Of a stretch of DNA of 64,000 nt, positions 55,497 through 64,000 are shown in pieces. Source of the DNA: Sutterella seckii (lineage in GTDB: Bacteria; Pseudomonadota; Gammaproteobacteria; Burkholderiales; Burkholderiaceae_F); contig NZ_WEHX01000001.1 of assembly GCF_009183815.1 (NCBI RefSeq), forward strand, positions 1 through 64,000. Direction: 5' to 3'. The position numbers and the translations under genes are program-made. The number at the start of each line of letters is the position of its first letter. Position 1 is the first letter of the stretch. The notes beneath the pieces are model-generated. The model searched no databases, was not told where the DNA came from, and worked only from the letters and a program-made list of their open reading frames with translations.

Positions 55497-58100
55497 ATGG
55501 CGCAGACCCTGGTGATTGCAGAAAAACCGTCAGTAGCAGGCGATATCGCCCGTGCTCTCGGCGGCTTTAAGAAAGACGGCGAGTTCTGGACGCGCGATGA
55601 CATGATCATCGGGTCGGCAGTGGGGCATCTCCTTGAAATCAAGGCGCCGGAGGAATACGACGTCAAGCGCGGACGCTGGTCATTCGCGAATCTGCCGGTC
55701 ATTCCGCCTTATTTTGATTTGCAGCCGATTAAGAAGTCGGAGAGCAAATACACGGCGCTGGCGAAAAAAATCCGCAGCCGTGCTGTTACGGATCTCATCA
55801 ATGCATGCGATGCGGGGCGAGAGGGCGAACTTATTTTCCGCTACATCATTCAGGCCTGCGGCAGCAAAAAGCCGATCCGCAGACTGTGGCTGCAGTCGAT
55901 GACGAAGGCTTCCATTCAGGAAGCTTTTACGCAGCTGCGCTCCGACGAAGAAATGAAGCCGCTCGAAGCTGCTGCAAGGAGCCGTTCCGAAGCGGACTGG
56001 CTTGTCGGCATCAACGGCACGCGTGCGCTGACTGCCTTTAATTCCAAGGATGGAGGCTTTTTCCTCACAACTGTCGGCCGCGTACAGACGCCGACGCTCG
56101 CGATCGTGGTCGCGCGTGAAGAGGAAATCAATCACTTCAAGCCGAAGGATTACTGGGAGGTCCACGCCACATTCAAGGCCGCGGTCGGCGAGTATGAAGG
56201 CAAGTGGATTGCTCCTGACTTTACGAAAACGAAGGGCATGCCGGCAGAGCTTCGCGCCGACCGCATCTGGAGCGCGGCTGATGCCGAGAAAATTGTCGCA
56301 AAGTGCGCAGGCCGCGAGGGTACGGTAACGGAACAAAGCCGAAAAGCGACATCGCTTGCGCCTGCGCTTTTCGACCTTACGTCGCTGCAGCGTGAGGCCA
56401 ACAGCCGTTTCGGGTTCCCTGCCAAGATGACGCTTGCCATTGCGCAGCGTCTCTATGAACGCCACAAGGTGCTGACTTATCCCCGTACGGATGCCAAGGC
56501 ACTGCCTGACGACTATGCGCCGACGGTAAAGGAAACGCTTGCTCATCTGCAGAAGCTTCCCGAATACGACGCCTATTCCGCCAAGATCCTGACGAACGGC
56601 TGGGTGAATCCGCATGACAAGCGGGTTTTCGACAACAAGAAGATCAGCGACCACTTTGCGATCATCCCGACGGGCGAAATTCCAAAGGGGCTTGAGGAAA
56701 CCGAGCAGAAAATCTACGACCTCGTCGTGCGCCGCTTTATGGCGGTCTTCTTCCCTGCCGCTGAATTCAACGTTACAACCCGCCGCACCCAGGTTGAGGG
56801 CGAGGTCTTTTTGACGGAAGGAAAGGTGCTCACGAAACCGGGCTGGATGGAAGTGGCTTCGAGAGCTGTGCGTACGCAGAGCGATCTTGTCCCCGTTTCA
56901 AACGGCGAGAAGGTTCTGACGACGCATATCGAGTCTCTTGCCGATCAGACAAGGCCGCCGGCGCGCTTTACGGATGCGACCCTCCTTTCTGCAATGGAGT
57001 CTGCAGGCAAGAAGCTTGAAGCGGACGAGCTGCGCGATGCCATGGCGGAAAAGGGACTCGGTACGCCGGCTACGCGCGCGCAGACCATTGAGGGCCTCAT
57101 TGAGCAGAAGTATCTGCGTCGTGAAGAGCGTGCGCTTGTGCCCAACGCCAAGGCATTTCAGCTCATGCAGCTCGTGCGCGGTCTTCGCATCGACGAGCTT
57201 ACGCAGCCGAGGCTTACGGCGGAATGGGAGTACAAGCTCGCTCAGATTGAACACAGTCAGGGATCGCGCGACGACTTCATGGCGGAAATCCGCAAAATGA
57301 CGGAAAACATGGTCGCTGTTGCCAAGCAGTATGAAGGCGACAGCGTGCCGATCGTCAACCCTATTCACTTCAAGAACAGATGCCCGGCCTGCGGCGGTGA
57401 AATCGTTGAAAACTACAAGCGTTTTGCCTGCACGACGCCCGGCTGCTATTTCTCGCTTTCGAAGCACCCATCAGGTCGTGCTTTTGAAGCCGAAGAGGTT
57501 GAGGAGCTTCTCGCCAATCATCGCGTGGGTCCTCTCACGGGTTTCGTCAGCCGCCGAGGATTCCCCTTTGAGAGCGAGCTTGTGCTTGAAAAAGACAAGG
57601 AAACAGGGCAATGGGGGATGCGCTTTGACTTTGAGGAACGCCCTGAAGTCGGCGCAGAGGAAATCGCTTCAGCTCCGGTTGTGGGCGACTGCCCGCTTTG
57701 CCGCGGCCGAGTCCTTGAGCTTGGCGATCACTACATCTGCGAGCACGCCGTCAATGAGCCCCGCACCTGTACTTTCCGCATGAGCCGCACGATTCTGCAG
57801 CGGACGATTACGCGAGAGGAAGTGGCCACGCTTCTGGCGGAGGGCAGGACGCATCTGCTCGACGGCTTTATTTCCAAGCGCACGAACCGGCCCTTCAAGT
57901 CTTATCTCGTCTGGGATCCGAAGAAGAAGACCGTAGCCTTCGAATTCGAAAAGCGGGAAAAAGACGCCGCAAAGGATGCGGCGAAATCCGCAGAGGCTGA
58001 GGAAGAGTCGGCAGCGGCTAAGAAGCCTGTGCGCAGGACCGCGGCAAAGAAGAGCGCCGCGAAGCCTGCGGCCCGCAGGACAAAGAAGGCGGAAGGCTGA
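55497..58100 (+). CDS. topB: DNA topoisomerase III
   Basis: This type IA topoisomerase relaxes and decatenates DNA. The TOPRIM domain has VIAEKPSVAGDIARAL at the start and NACDAGREGELIFRYI (about residues 100-116). The catalytic Tyr is in VLTYPRTDAKALP (about residue 326). Two C-terminal zinc-finger-like units follow (C-P-A-C-G-G and C-P-L-C-R-G). The last 60 or so residues are Lys/Ala-rich, like a histone H1 tail, and probably bind DNA. At 867 residues it is longer than E. coli TopB (653). A ribosome binding site (AAGGAG) is clear. It follows dprA after 110 bp. Confidence 0.96.
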   Translation: MAQTLVIAEKPSVAGDIARALGGFKKDGEFWTRDDMIIGSAVGHLLEIKAPEEYDVKRGRWSFANLPVIPPYFDLQPIKKSESKYTALAKKIRSRAVTDLINACDAGREGELIFRYIIQACGSKKPIRRLWLQSMTKASIQEAFTQLRSDEEMKPLEAAARSRSEADWLVGINGTRALTAFNSKDGGFFLTTVGRVQTPTLAIVVAREEEINHFKPKDYWEVHATFKAAVGEYEGKWIAPDFTKTKGMPAELRADRIWSAADAEKIVAKCAGREGTVTEQSRKATSLAPALFDLTSLQREANSRFGFPAKMTLAIAQRLYERHKVLTYPRTDAKALPDDYAPTVKETLAHLQKLPEYDAYSAKILTNGWVNPHDKRVFDNKKISDHFAIIPTGEIPKGLEETEQKIYDLVVRRFMAVFFPAAEFNVTTRRTQVEGEVFLTEGKVLTKPGWMEVASRAVRTQSDLVPVSNGEKVLTTHIESLADQTRPPARFTDATLLSAMESAGKKLEADELRDAMAEKGLGTPATRAQTIEGLIEQKYLRREERALVPNAKAFQLMQLVRGLRIDELTQPRLTAEWEYKLAQIEHSQGSRDDFMAEIRKMTENMVAVAKQYEGDSVPIVNPIHFKNRCPACGGEIVENYKRFACTTPGCYFSLSKHPSGRAFEAEEVEELLANHRVGPLTGFVSRRGFPFESELVLEKDKETGQWGMRFDFEERPEVGAEEIASAPVVGDCPLCRGRVLELGDHYICEHAVNEPRTCTFRMSRTILQRTITREEVATLLAEGRTHLLDGFISKRTNRPFKSYLVWDPKKKTVAFEFEKREKDAAKDAAKSAEAEEESAAAKKPVRRTAAKKSAAKPAARRTKKAEG

Positions 58101-58111
58101 TCTGAAAAATG

Positions 58112-58149
58112 AAAAATCCCGCGTACGAAAGAACCGTCGCGGGATTTTT
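58112..58149. terminator. bidirectional terminator between topB and CNNM-type gene
   Basis: Perfect 12-bp arms (aaaaatcccgcg with cgcgggattttt) with a 14-nt loop, A-rich on one side and T-rich on the other. It serves the two convergent genes. Confidence 0.85.
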
Positions 58150-58169
58150 CTTCTGCGGAGGCTCAGCCG

Positions 58170-59479
58170 TTATTCGGCAGGCTTCTCGATCTTTTTCTTG
58201 TTTCTGGTGATGAGCACCTGATCGATCTTGTTGTTGTCGACGTCCATCACTTCAAACGTATAGTCGGCGCAGACCACTTTGTCGGTACGCTTCGGAATCT
58301 TTCTGAGCATGTACATCATGAAGCCCGCAACGGTTTCGTAGGCAGAGTCTTCAGGAAGCTCGTCGATTTCCAGGGCGTGCTCCAGATCGTCAATCGGCGT
58401 GGCGCCGTCAACGAGCCATGTGTCTGCATCGCGCTGGATGATCTGCACGTCATCTTCATTCGTGACGAGGTCTCCCATGACGGTTGCCATAACGTCGTTG
58501 ATCGTGATGATGCCGACCACAAGCGCATATTCATTGAGAATGACGGCAAAGTCGGTATGCGTGCGCTGGAAGACGTCGAGGACTTCGGAAAGCGTCAGCG
58601 AGTCCGGAATGAACTGCACGCCCTGCAGAAGCTCGGGATCCTGGAAAAGGATGGGTTTTTCTTCAAGGACGCGGCGCAGGAGGTGCTTGGAGTCGACAAA
58701 GCCGACGACATGGTCGAGGTCTTTGTCGCAGACGAGGAAGCGGTTGTAGGGAACAGTGGAGATCTTCGCCCGGATGCTTTCGTCGGTTTCGTCGAGCGTG
58801 AAGTAGACGATGCTTTCGCGTGCGGTCATCGCAGAAGGCACGAGCCTGGATTCAAGCTCGAAGACGTTCTGGATGACGGTTTCCTCTTCGGGAGCAATGA
58901 CGCCTGCTGCGGCACCCGCGCCGACGCTCGCGAGGATGTCTTCAGATGTAATGGTCTCCTGCCGCTTTGTCGGCATCCCGAGCGAACGGATGCAGGCATC
59001 TGAGAGACGCTCTAGGACGAACACGATGGGGCGCAGGCACTTGATCAGCACGTTCATCGGGCGCACGACGAACATTGCAGTCGCTTCCGGGCGCGCAATG
59101 GCAAGACGCTTCGGGAGCAGATCCGCAAAAATGACGAAGAGCGTCGTGGCGATGATGAAGGAAATGATGAAGCTCACGTGCGAGAGGTTCTGCCCGGGAA
59201 GAACGATCGAGAAGACCCAGTCGAAGAACGGAGAAAAGGCCGCGTCTCCAATGACGCGCCCAAAAGCGCGGCCGCATTCACGAGCACCTGGAGCGCCGAA
59301 AAGAATTGCCCTGGGTGAGACTGCAGCTCAAGGACGAGCGCAGCTCGTCTGTCTCCGTCATCCGCAAGCGTCTGCAGTCGCGTCTTGGATGCAGAAGCGA
59401 GAGAGATTTCAGAAGACGAGAAAAAGGCGCTGAGCAGCACAAGGCCGAATAGCGCCGCAACTTGCGGCAGGGAATCCAT
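58170..59479 (-). pseudogene. CNNM/CorC-type (DUF21-CBS-CorC_HlyC) membrane protein gene with a frameshift
   Basis: Two minus-strand frames form one gene. The upstream part from ATG 59479 (GGAA 6 bp before it) codes M-D-S-L-P-Q-V-A-A-L-F-G-L-V-L-L-S-A-F-F-S-S-S-E-I-S, the start of a DUF21 transporter domain. It leaves frame near 59255-59264 after V-N-A-A-A-L-L-G. Read one base shifted, the sequence continues V-I-G-D-A-A-F-S-P-F-F-D-W-V, the expected DUF21 continuation, into a frame with CBS domains and the C-terminal CorC_HlyC domain to 58170. A single lost base explains this. The family is linked to Mg2+/Co2+ efflux. A GTG at 59177 could start the rest alone, but without the first membrane helices. 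It may also be a sequencing error. Confidence 0.85.
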
Positions 59480-59827
59480 AAGCATTTCCGGAAAATCTTG
59501 GTTCAGCGCGGTCCGTATGAGAGTCGGGATGCACGCTCGCACCGCGATTCTTAATGTTGGCGGCGCTTTGAAATGAGCAGATTTCCGCTATATTGAACAC
59601 AGGTCAGAGATTTTACCATGAATTCCTTATTAACCACTTGTTTTTTCGCGTTATTTTCTTAAATAATAGCGCTGAGACCCGGGGTTGAACCGCCTGGAAG
59701 GGTATTTTTTCTTTCAGCCTTCAAGCGTTTTCTCACGGAGCCGCCGTACTGCGCCTCAGCCGCTTCGGGCCGGCATCTATCCTGTCGGAAAGCTCTATCC
59801 CTTCGTTTATCTGAGGAACCTTTTGCC
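59480..59827. other. non-coding gap before aapJ
   Basis: The gap holds no convincing gene. It has an AT-rich segment (about 59630-59670) with an imperfect inverted repeat around 59648-59672 that could carry the aapJ promoter. A ribosome binding site GAGGAA lies about 9 bp before aapJ. Confidence 0.4.
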
Positions 59828-60850
59828 ATGAAGTCCAAGCTCCTTTCCGCTGCAGTTCTTCTTGCGGCCGCAGCTGTCGCGCTCCCGGCGCAGGCCGGCG
59901 AAACACTTGATCGGGTTAAGTCCCGCGGCCAGCTTGTCTGCGGCGTCAATACGTCTGCTCCAGGCTTTTCAAGCGCCGACAGTCAGGGACGCTGGCAGGG
60001 CCTCGACGTCAATACCTGCCGTGCGGTTGCTGCGGCCGTGCTTGGCGATGCGGACAAAGTGAAGTACGTCCCGCTTTCCTCGACGCAGCATATGGCCGCA
60101 CTCGCTTCGGGCGAGATCGACATGCTCGCGCGCAATACCACCTGGACGATGACCCGGGATGCCAGCACCGGCAACGTCTTCGTCGCTGTTTCCTACTATG
60201 ACGGTCAGGGCTTCATGGTGCCTGCTTCGCTCGGCGTTAAAAGCGTGAAGGAGCTCGATGGCGCAACGGTCTGCGTGCAGACGGGCACAACCACGGAAAA
60301 GACTACGGCGGACTACTTCCATTCGCACGGCATGAAGTACAAGACGGTGGTCTTCGACACGACGGAGGCTACGCAGAGCGCTTTCATTTCCGGGCGCTGC
60401 GATGTTTATACGACCGACATGTCCGACCTTGCGGGCGTGCGCATGATTGCGCCGGATCCTTCCAAATTCGTCATTCTTCCGGAAACGATTTCCAAGGAAC
60501 CCCTTGGGCCTGCCGTGCGCCGAGGCGACTGGGAGTGGTTTGAAATCGTTCGCTGGTCCTTCATGGCTTTCCTCGGGGCAGAGGAACTCGGCGTTACTCA
60601 GGCGAATGTGGACGACATGCGCAAGAATTCCCGTGATCCGAATGTGATGCGTCTGGTCGGCGCCGGCGAGGATATGGGCAGGATGCTCGGCCTCGACAAG
60701 GACTGGTCCTACCGTATCATTAAGCAGGTCGGCAACTACGGCGAATCCTGGACGAAGTATTTCGGTCCGACGAGCCCGCTTAATCTTCCCCGCGGAATGA
60801 ATCGTCTCTGGACGGACGGCGGCCTCATGTATGCCATGCCGATTCGCTGA
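59828..60850 (+). CDS. aapJ: general L-amino acid ABC transporter, substrate-binding protein
   Basis: This is a periplasmic binding protein of the AapJ/BztA type (family 3). A signal peptide (about 23 residues, ending P-A-Q-A) precedes the mature domain, which begins E-T-L-D-R-V-K-S-R-G-Q-L-V-C-G-V-N. The Q-G-L-D-V-N-T-C-R-A-V-A-A-A-V segment, L-A-R-N-T-T-W-T-M-T-R-D and the C-terminal region G-A-G-E-D-M-G-R-M-L-G-L are characteristic of AapJ. The system takes up a broad range of L-amino acids. Permease genes follow after a hairpin. Confidence 0.93.
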   Translation: MKSKLLSAAVLLAAAAVALPAQAGETLDRVKSRGQLVCGVNTSAPGFSSADSQGRWQGLDVNTCRAVAAAVLGDADKVKYVPLSSTQHMAALASGEIDMLARNTTWTMTRDASTGNVFVAVSYYDGQGFMVPASLGVKSVKELDGATVCVQTGTTTEKTTADYFHSHGMKYKTVVFDTTEATQSAFISGRCDVYTTDMSDLAGVRMIAPDPSKFVILPETISKEPLGPAVRRGDWEWFEIVRWSFMAFLGAEELGVTQANVDDMRKNSRDPNVMRLVGAGEDMGRMLGLDKDWSYRIIKQVGNYGESWTKYFGPTSPLNLPRGMNRLWTDGGLMYAMPIR

Positions 60851-60884
60851 TTTGACGGTCTTTTTTCCTTCAGGAACCTGACGA

Positions 60885-60917
60885 AAGGCTCCGGGCAATT
60901 TGGCTGCCTGGAGCCTT
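60885..60917 (+). terminator. hairpin between aapJ and aapQ (attenuator or weak terminator)
   Basis: A 13-bp stem (60885-60897 with 60905-60917, one G-U pair) with a 7-nt loop lies 34 bp past the aapJ stop and is followed by cttcgtattt rather than a clean T-run. Such a stem commonly protects the binding-protein message and lowers read-through to the permeases. Confidence 0.6.
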
Positions 60918-60942
60918 CTTCGTATTTCCGATCCCGAAAGTT

Positions 60943-62118
60943 ATGTTTTCTAGAGAGAGCTTCAGCATCGTTCCCGGGGATGATGCTTGGATTTTGCGCG
61001 AGAAGATTCGCCGCCGGCGTGAATTTACGCTTCAGGCGGCATTGATCCTTCTTCTCGTTGCTTTCATTGCAGTGCTCGCTTCCAATGTTGAAGCCAATCT
61101 TGCAGCGAAAAATATCAAAAGCGGTTTCCATTTTCTGATGAATCGCGCGGGCTTTGAGATCAGCGATCAGCTGATCCCGTATTCCAGCAATGATCCGCTG
61201 TGGAAGGCATTTGCGACGGGCATCCTCAATACGCTGAGAGTCTCCGCCTGCACGGTAGTGTCGGCGACAGTACTGGGCGTTGTTGTGGGCCTGATGCGGC
61301 TTTCTAGGAATGCCGTCGTGCGTTTTCTCGGTATTGCGCATGTTGAGGCTTACCGCAATGTGCCGCTTCTGGTGCTTCTCCTCGCGCTTTATCTGGTGGT
61401 GACGGAACTCCTGCCCGGCGTTCGAGCGGCATTCCACCTGGGCGACTGGGTGTATCTCTCTAAAACCGGCCTTCTTTTCGCCATCCCCGAGATGCAGTGG
61501 GCAGGAAGCATTGCGGCTCTTGCAGGTCTTGCCGGAGCATTCCTCATCGCCTGGATCATTCGCCGCCGCGAAACCTCGCTCGTTGCCAACTGCTCCGGAC
61601 TTCTTGCTTTCGTGCTGGTTTTCGCCTTCGTCTGGGTGATTCTCGGCGTATTTGGCGGCTGGAATCACCCCGTCGCAACGCGCTTTTCCATGTCCGGCGG
61701 CGCGCAGCTTACGCCGGAATTTCTGACGCTTTGGCTTGGACTCACGCTTTATACCTCCGCGATGATTGCGGAAATCGTCCGTGCAGGCGTGGTGTCCGTC
61801 AGACCTGCGCAATGGGATGCAGCTTCGGCGCTTGGATTCCGCACGCGCGAAACGGTGAGCTACATCATCTTTCCGCAGGCAATGCGGCTTATTGTTCCGC
61901 CGCTTTCGAGCCAGTACATGACGCTCACCAAGAATTCTTCACTCGCCGTGATGGTGGGCTACCCGGATCTGGTCAATGTGGGTACGACGGTGATGAACAT
62001 TACCGGTCAGGCGCTGGAAGTCATTTGCCTCATCATGGGCGTTTATCTGACGGTGAACATTCTCATCTCCGTCTTCATGAATCAGCTCAATGCCCGCATT
62101 ATGCGGGCTCCGCAGTAA
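60943..62118 (+). CDS. aapQ: general L-amino acid ABC transporter, permease AapQ
   Basis: This is a 391-residue inner-membrane permease of the His/Glu/Gln/Arg/opine family. A long N-terminal region with a membrane segment (about residues 27-48) is typical of AapQ. The core has the HEAA-type motif F-R-N-V-P-L-L-V-like (Y-R-N-V-P-L-L-V-L-L-L-A-L-Y) and the ATPase-contact EAA loop (S-A-L-G-F-R-T-R-E-T-V-S-Y-I-I-F-P-Q-A). It is followed by aapM after 10 bp. Confidence 0.93.
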   Translation: MFSRESFSIVPGDDAWILREKIRRRREFTLQAALILLLVAFIAVLASNVEANLAAKNIKSGFHFLMNRAGFEISDQLIPYSSNDPLWKAFATGILNTLRVSACTVVSATVLGVVVGLMRLSRNAVVRFLGIAHVEAYRNVPLLVLLLALYLVVTELLPGVRAAFHLGDWVYLSKTGLLFAIPEMQWAGSIAALAGLAGAFLIAWIIRRRETSLVANCSGLLAFVLVFAFVWVILGVFGGWNHPVATRFSMSGGAQLTPEFLTLWLGLTLYTSAMIAEIVRAGVVSVRPAQWDAASALGFRTRETVSYIIFPQAMRLIVPPLSSQYMTLTKNSSLAVMVGYPDLVNVGTTVMNITGQALEVICLIMGVYLTVNILISVFMNQLNARIMRAPQ

Positions 62119-62128
62119 GGAGACGCTC

Positions 62129-63229
62129 ATGCCGGAAATTCAGATTACGGGCACTCCAGGAGGTCTTTGGGAGCGGCTGCGTGCGAGCTGCTTCTATTCA
62201 CCCGGGGCAAGCGTGGTTTCGGTAGTGCTTGGCGCCGTCATCCTTTTCGTCCTCTGCTGGTTCATCAAGTGGGCGGTTCTCGATGCCGTCTGGAGCGCCG
62301 ACGTTAATGCCTGCAGGAAAGCTGCGGGCGCCTGCTGGGGCTTTGTAACCGAAAAATGGCGTCTTATTATTTTCGGGCGCTTTCCTTATGAGCTGCAGTG
62401 GCGGCCGGCGCTTGCCACATTCATCATTGTTCTCATGCTCGTCATCTCCGCGGTGCCGTCTCTCTGGTCGCACCGGGGGCTGCGAATGCTTCTCTGGGGG
62501 TGGGTCGCATCCTTTGCCGCCTTCTTCGTTCTGATGATCGGCGGCATTTTCGGACTGGAAGAAATCAGTACCGACATGTGGGGCGGATTGCCGCTGACGG
62601 TGATTCTTACACTTCTCGGCATGGCGGCGTCCTCTCCTCTCGGCATTCTTCTTGCCATCGGACGTCGCAGCAGACTGCCCATCATTTCTGCCGTTTCAAC
62701 AGGCTACATCGAACTCGTGCGCGGCGTGCCGCTGATCACCGTGCTGTTCGTTGCGGCTTTCGTCTTTCCACTCCTGATGCCGGAATGGATGAAGGTAGAT
62801 GCCTTCTGGCGAGTGACGATCGGCATTACGCTCTTTCAGGCCGCCTATATGGCAGAAACCGTTCGCGGCGGGCTTCAGACCATTCCACGCGGGCAGTTTG
62901 CTGCTGCTCGTTCGCTGGGGCTTACGGAACGGCAGTGCTACACGAGCGTTATTCTTCCTCAGGCCCTGGTAGCGATCATTCCAGCTTTCGTCAACAGCCT
63001 TTTGTCCTGCTTCATGGACACTTCGCTTGTTATGGTAGTCTCGATGTACGACCTTACCGGGTCGCTCAAGCTTGCGCTTGGGGATGCCCTCTGGAGGCCC
63101 TATTTCATTGAAGGCTACGCTTTCATCGTGATGGTCTATTTTGTCTCGAGCTTCATCATTTCGCGCTACAGCCAGTGGCTGGAAGGAAGGCTTCAGGGGA
63201 TAAAGTCGCGCCGTACTATTCAAATTTGA
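62129..63229 (+). CDS. aapM: general L-amino acid ABC transporter, permease AapM
   Basis: This is the second permease of the system, 366 residues, with about eight membrane segments and the EAA loop R-S-L-G-L-T-E-R-Q-C-Y-T-S-V-I-L-P-Q-A. The start ATG 62129 has AAGGAG 7 bp upstream; the frame upstream to 62090 overlaps aapQ. The expected ATPase gene aapP does not follow; the next gene is unrelated. Confidence 0.93.
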   Translation: MPEIQITGTPGGLWERLRASCFYSPGASVVSVVLGAVILFVLCWFIKWAVLDAVWSADVNACRKAAGACWGFVTEKWRLIIFGRFPYELQWRPALATFIIVLMLVISAVPSLWSHRGLRMLLWGWVASFAAFFVLMIGGIFGLEEISTDMWGGLPLTVILTLLGMAASSPLGILLAIGRRSRLPIISAVSTGYIELVRGVPLITVLFVAAFVFPLLMPEWMKVDAFWRVTIGITLFQAAYMAETVRGGLQTIPRGQFAAARSLGLTERQCYTSVILPQALVAIIPAFVNSLLSCFMDTSLVMVVSMYDLTGSLKLALGDALWRPYFIEGYAFIVMVYFVSSFIISRYSQWLEGRLQGIKSRRTIQI

Positions 63230-63236
63230 TTCGTTT

Positions 63237-63743
63237 ATGAAATTTCATGAGCACATCATCCGGGCATCCATCCCGGAGCTTCTCTTTGTTCTTACCCGCG
63301 AGGATCTCGCGCGCGGCATCGCCGATTTCGCGCGGCATCCGGAAAACTATATCGAGGAAGTAAGCGGCTCCCGCATTACGAAGGCGGAGGTTCCGGGAAA
63401 AACGCCGGGATCCGTGACCTTCGGGAGAGAGATCAGCTTCGGAACGCTGAAGTTCGAGGAAGAAATTGAACTTTCGGCGGACGGGAGCTATCACGCGCAT
63501 ATTGATGCCGATGGTCCACGGCCGGCATCGGATTTCAGCATGACGATTGAGGAGCCTGAAAAGGGAAGCCTTTTCGTGCGCTTTACCTATCATGAAGATC
63601 GCGAGCCGCCGCAGAAGGAAACGCATCAGGAGGCTCAGCTCAATCAGCTCAGACGTCTTGCATACGAAAGCAAGGACCGGAGCATTCTTGTGAAGATTCT
63701 TGATGATCTCGTTGAGCTCAAGGCGCATGAGGCACACGCTTAA
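63237..63743 (+). CDS. DUF1857/SRPBCC-like protein
   Basis: This 168-residue protein begins M-K-F-H-E-H-I-I-R-A-S and contains V-L-T-R-E-D-L-A-R-G-I-A-D-F-A-R-H-P-E-N-Y, which recalls DUF1857 (AtaL-like) proteins of the SRPBCC lipid-pocket superfamily. Those proteins start with a similar strand, followed by L-T-R-E-Q-L-W-x-G-L. The middle is beta-rich and the last 40 residues are helical and polar. The function is unknown. It lies 7 bp after aapM, so it may be co-transcribed. The match is by eye, so moderately sure. Confidence 0.6.
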   Translation: MKFHEHIIRASIPELLFVLTREDLARGIADFARHPENYIEEVSGSRITKAEVPGKTPGSVTFGREISFGTLKFEEEIELSADGSYHAHIDADGPRPASDFSMTIEEPEKGSLFVRFTYHEDREPPQKETHQEAQLNQLRRLAYESKDRSILVKILDDLVELKAHEAHA

Positions 63744-63765
63744 AGCGAGTCTTCTCTATTATTCG

Positions 63766-63806
63766 ACGCCCGGATGAGGCAAAAGGCCTTTCCGGGCGTT
63801 TCTTTT
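63766..63806 (+). terminator. intrinsic terminator before tex
   Basis: An 8-bp GC-rich stem (acgcccgg with ccgggcgt), an 18-nt loop that can form a further AGGC/GCCT pairing, and TTCTTTT follow the DUF1857-like gene by 22 bp. Confidence 0.75.
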
Positions 63807-63826
63807 AACCGCAGAGTTTTCGAAAG

Positions 63827-64000
63827 ATGACCGACATGCTCAGTGCGCGTATCTGCGCTCATATTGCCGAAGAAATTGCGGCGCGCTCCTCCCAGGTGGA
63901 AGCGGCCGTCAGACTTCTCGACGAAGGCGCAACCGTGCCTTTTATCGCCCGCTACCGCAAGGAAATGACCGGCGGACTCACGGATGCACAGCTGCGGACG
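63827..64000 (+). CDS. tex: Tex-family RNA-binding transcription accessory protein, N-terminal fragment
   Basis: The frame from ATG 63827 runs to the window edge: M-T-D-M-L-S-A-R-I-C-A-H-I-A-E-E-I, then V-E-A-A-V-R-L-L-D-E-G-A-T-V-P-F-I-A-R-Y-R-K-E-M-T-G-G-L. The VPFIARYRKE motif is the hallmark of Tex, a large S1-domain nucleic-acid binding protein implicated in transcription and gene regulation. Only 58 residues are visible; about 720 more are expected beyond the window. The preceding terminator suggests its own promoter. Confidence 0.93.
   Translation, partial: MTDMLSARICAHIAEEIAARSSQVEAAVRLLDEGATVPFIARYRKEMTGGLTDAQLRT

Noticed and set aside
58170-59177. Shorter CBS/CorC protein as an independent gene from GTG 59177
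   Set aside because: The coding sequence continues upstream of the GTG in the same frame with DUF21 sequence, and no ribosome binding site precedes the GTG, so a frameshifted longer gene is more likely.
60736-61812. Minus-strand open frame of 358 codons
   Set aside because: Antisense to aapJ and aapQ; Lys/Glu/Asn-rich shadow sequence typical of reverse frames of membrane proteins.

Overview
The window reads as the replication-origin region of a betaproteobacterial chromosome, most likely order Burkholderiales. A Sutterellaceae-type gut bacterium (Sutterella/Parasutterella-like) is my best guess. The reasons are the gene order parB-parA-rsmG-mnmG-mnmE-yidC-yidD-rnpA-rpmH / dnaA-dnaN-gyrB, the Burkholderiales-style blocks (def/fmt/rsmB/DUF4390/ntrY/ntrX/trkA/trkH, birA-coaX-SPOR, mre-mrd-rlpA, EIIA-Man/HPr/EI) and a menaquinone gene (menA). 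The genus is an inference; it rests on synteny and on the look of the proteins, not on a search.

Layout. 1-446 is the right end of an IS5-family element that stops one base before the parB stop codon. 448-10090 is a minus-strand block for segregation, tRNA/rRNA modification, membrane protein insertion, RNase P protein and L34. 10091-10707 is non-coding, with DnaA boxes and an rpmH promoter. 10708-15933 is dnaA-dnaN-gyrB on the plus strand, followed by a 5'-nucleotidase. 16929-17326 is a second non-coding stretch with DnaA-box-like sites and an AT-rich core. 17.3-26 kb holds a Crp/Fnr-like regulator, a BON lipoprotein, menA, DUF493, a DacA-like protein without its catalytic motifs, birA-coaX-SPOR, a HIT protein and an M20 peptidase. 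26-32.5 kb is the rod-shape operon (mreB-mreC-mreD-mrdA-rodA-rlpA). 32.7-36 kb is gatCAB, followed by a perfect parS site. 36-43.2 kb holds pyrE, an exonuclease III, rsuA, an AmpG-like permease, a UPF0149 protein and the three-gene partial PTS. 43.3-58.1 kb holds a DUF1840 protein, trkHA, an NtrYX-like two-component pair, rsmB, fmt, an alpha/beta hydrolase, def, a degenerate dprA and topB. 58.2-59.5 kb is a CNNM/CorC-type membrane protein gene broken by a one-base frameshift. 59.8-63.2 kb is a general amino-acid ABC transporter (aapJQM) with no ATPase gene beside it. The window ends with a DUF1857-like gene and the start of tex.

How the parts fit. ParA, ParB and the parS at 36.0 kb form a complete chromosome segregation set around an origin that must lie between about 10.1 and 17.3 kb. 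Genes left of 10.1 kb run leftward and dnaA to the nucleotidase run rightward, as expected for replication forks leaving this interval. Cell-wall elongation (mre/mrd), septal peptidoglycan processing (rlpA), a muropeptide permease and a DacA pseudoenzyme make a second theme. Strongest points for follow-up: two DnaA-box clusters flanking dnaA-dnaN-gyrB (possible bipartite origin), the catalytically dead DacA homologue, the degenerate DprA, the IS end at parB, the attenuator-like hairpin in front of parA, and the frameshifted CNNM gene.
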